DNA of 5,639 bases from Candidatus Acidiferrales bacterium (GTDB lineage Bacteria; Acidobacteriota; Terriglobia; Acidiferrales; UBA7541). The first letter of the stretch is position 1; each line of letters starts with the position of its first letter. The notes below the pieces were generated by a model. The model did no database searches and was not told the origin of the DNA. It saw nothing but the letters and a program-made list of their open reading frames with translations. Made by a program: the position numbers and the translations under genes. The DNA is taken from positions 1-5,639 of the forward strand of contig CATPAM010000173.1 in assembly GCA_955651735.1 (NCBI GenBank), given 5' to 3'. Below, in pieces: positions 5,471-5,639 of this stretch.

Positions 5471-5639
5471 TTGTTGTTTTGTCTCAGCCTTCGACGAATC
5501 TCTTACAACACAGTCAGAAACTTCTGGATAATCCGGCGCAGACGCAGCGCGCGGACGGTGGCCGTCCGGTTCCACCGCTCCCGCCTCCAGCCTCAGCCTC
5601 GTTGCCTTCGCTCATTCCGCAATCGCCCTTGCTGGCAGA
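5422..5639 (+). CDS. Partial secreted or membrane-anchored Pro-rich protein (N-terminal 72 aa)
   Basis: An uninterrupted frame starts at ATG 5422 and runs off the window, so only 72 residues are visible. It opens MSAYKNCRLILSSLTLVVVL: a short basic N-region (Lys5, Arg8) and a hydrophobic core at about 9-20, followed by polar SQPSTN, as in a Sec signal peptide or a signal anchor. No lipobox is seen; the only Cys (Cys7) precedes the hydrophobic core. Residues 21-45 are polar and Gln-rich, and 46-71 are rich in Pro, Ala, Ser and Leu (PVPPLPPPASAS), like a flexible periplasmic or cell-surface linker. The first codons are AT-rich (TTA, CTA, AGT), unlike neighbouring genes, but this is common at gene starts and in signal peptides. 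A good ribosome binding site supports the start. The preceding operon appears to end about 200 bp upstream, so it probably has its own promoter. The function is unknown because the functional part lies outside the window. Confidence 0.6.
   Translation, partial: MSAYKNCRLILSSLTLVVVLSQPSTNLLQHSQKLLDNPAQTQRADGGRPVPPLPPPASASLPSLIPQSPLLA

Overview
The window is GC-rich, tightly packed bacterial chromosome. It holds seven well-supported protein genes and the start of an eighth. Gene style suggests Acidobacteriota or a similar soil lineage: PilZ proteins opening with an RRExxR-type motif, a long aldo/keto reductase, and a UgtP/MGDG-synthase-type glycosyltransferase next to a HAD protein with a GNSPRSD motif. 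This placement is inference, because no rRNA or other marker gene is present. I see no tRNA, rRNA, CRISPR array, insertion sequence or phage gene.

Layout. A forward aldo/keto reductase (3-1112) ends 20 bp from the end of a reverse alpha/beta hydrolase (1810-1133). The hydrolase lies 48 bp downstream of a reverse gene with two PilZ domains (2500-1859), probably in one transcript. A 155-bp divergent intergenic region (2501-2655) separates this from a forward single-PilZ gene (2656-2991). About 100 bp further on, a forward cluster begins: a 74-residue helical protein of unknown function (3092-3316), a GT28/MGDG-synthase-like glycosyltransferase (3351-4490) and a HAD-superfamily hydrolase-like protein (4529-5215). 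The gaps inside this cluster are only 34 and 38 bp, so it is probably an operon. A 206-bp non-coding gap follows, with a GC-rich hairpin and an AT-richer leader. Then a new gene with a good ribosome binding site and a secretion-type N-terminus starts at 5422 and runs off the edge.

How the genes may work together. The divergent pair offers three PilZ domains, the usual cyclic-di-GMP-binding fold, which suggests a local second-messenger output. The forward cluster looks like a glycolipid or sugar-transfer unit: the glycosyltransferase would transfer a sugar from a nucleotide-sugar donor to a lipid-type acceptor, and the HAD protein may be an accessory phosphatase. No substrate can be read from the sequence. 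The reductase and the hydrolase look like general metabolic enzymes with no clear link to the rest. I do not see convincing evidence of a wholly new system. The most unusual items are the PilZ arrangement, the unknown 74-residue protein in front of the glycosyltransferase, and the truncated secreted-type protein at the right edge.
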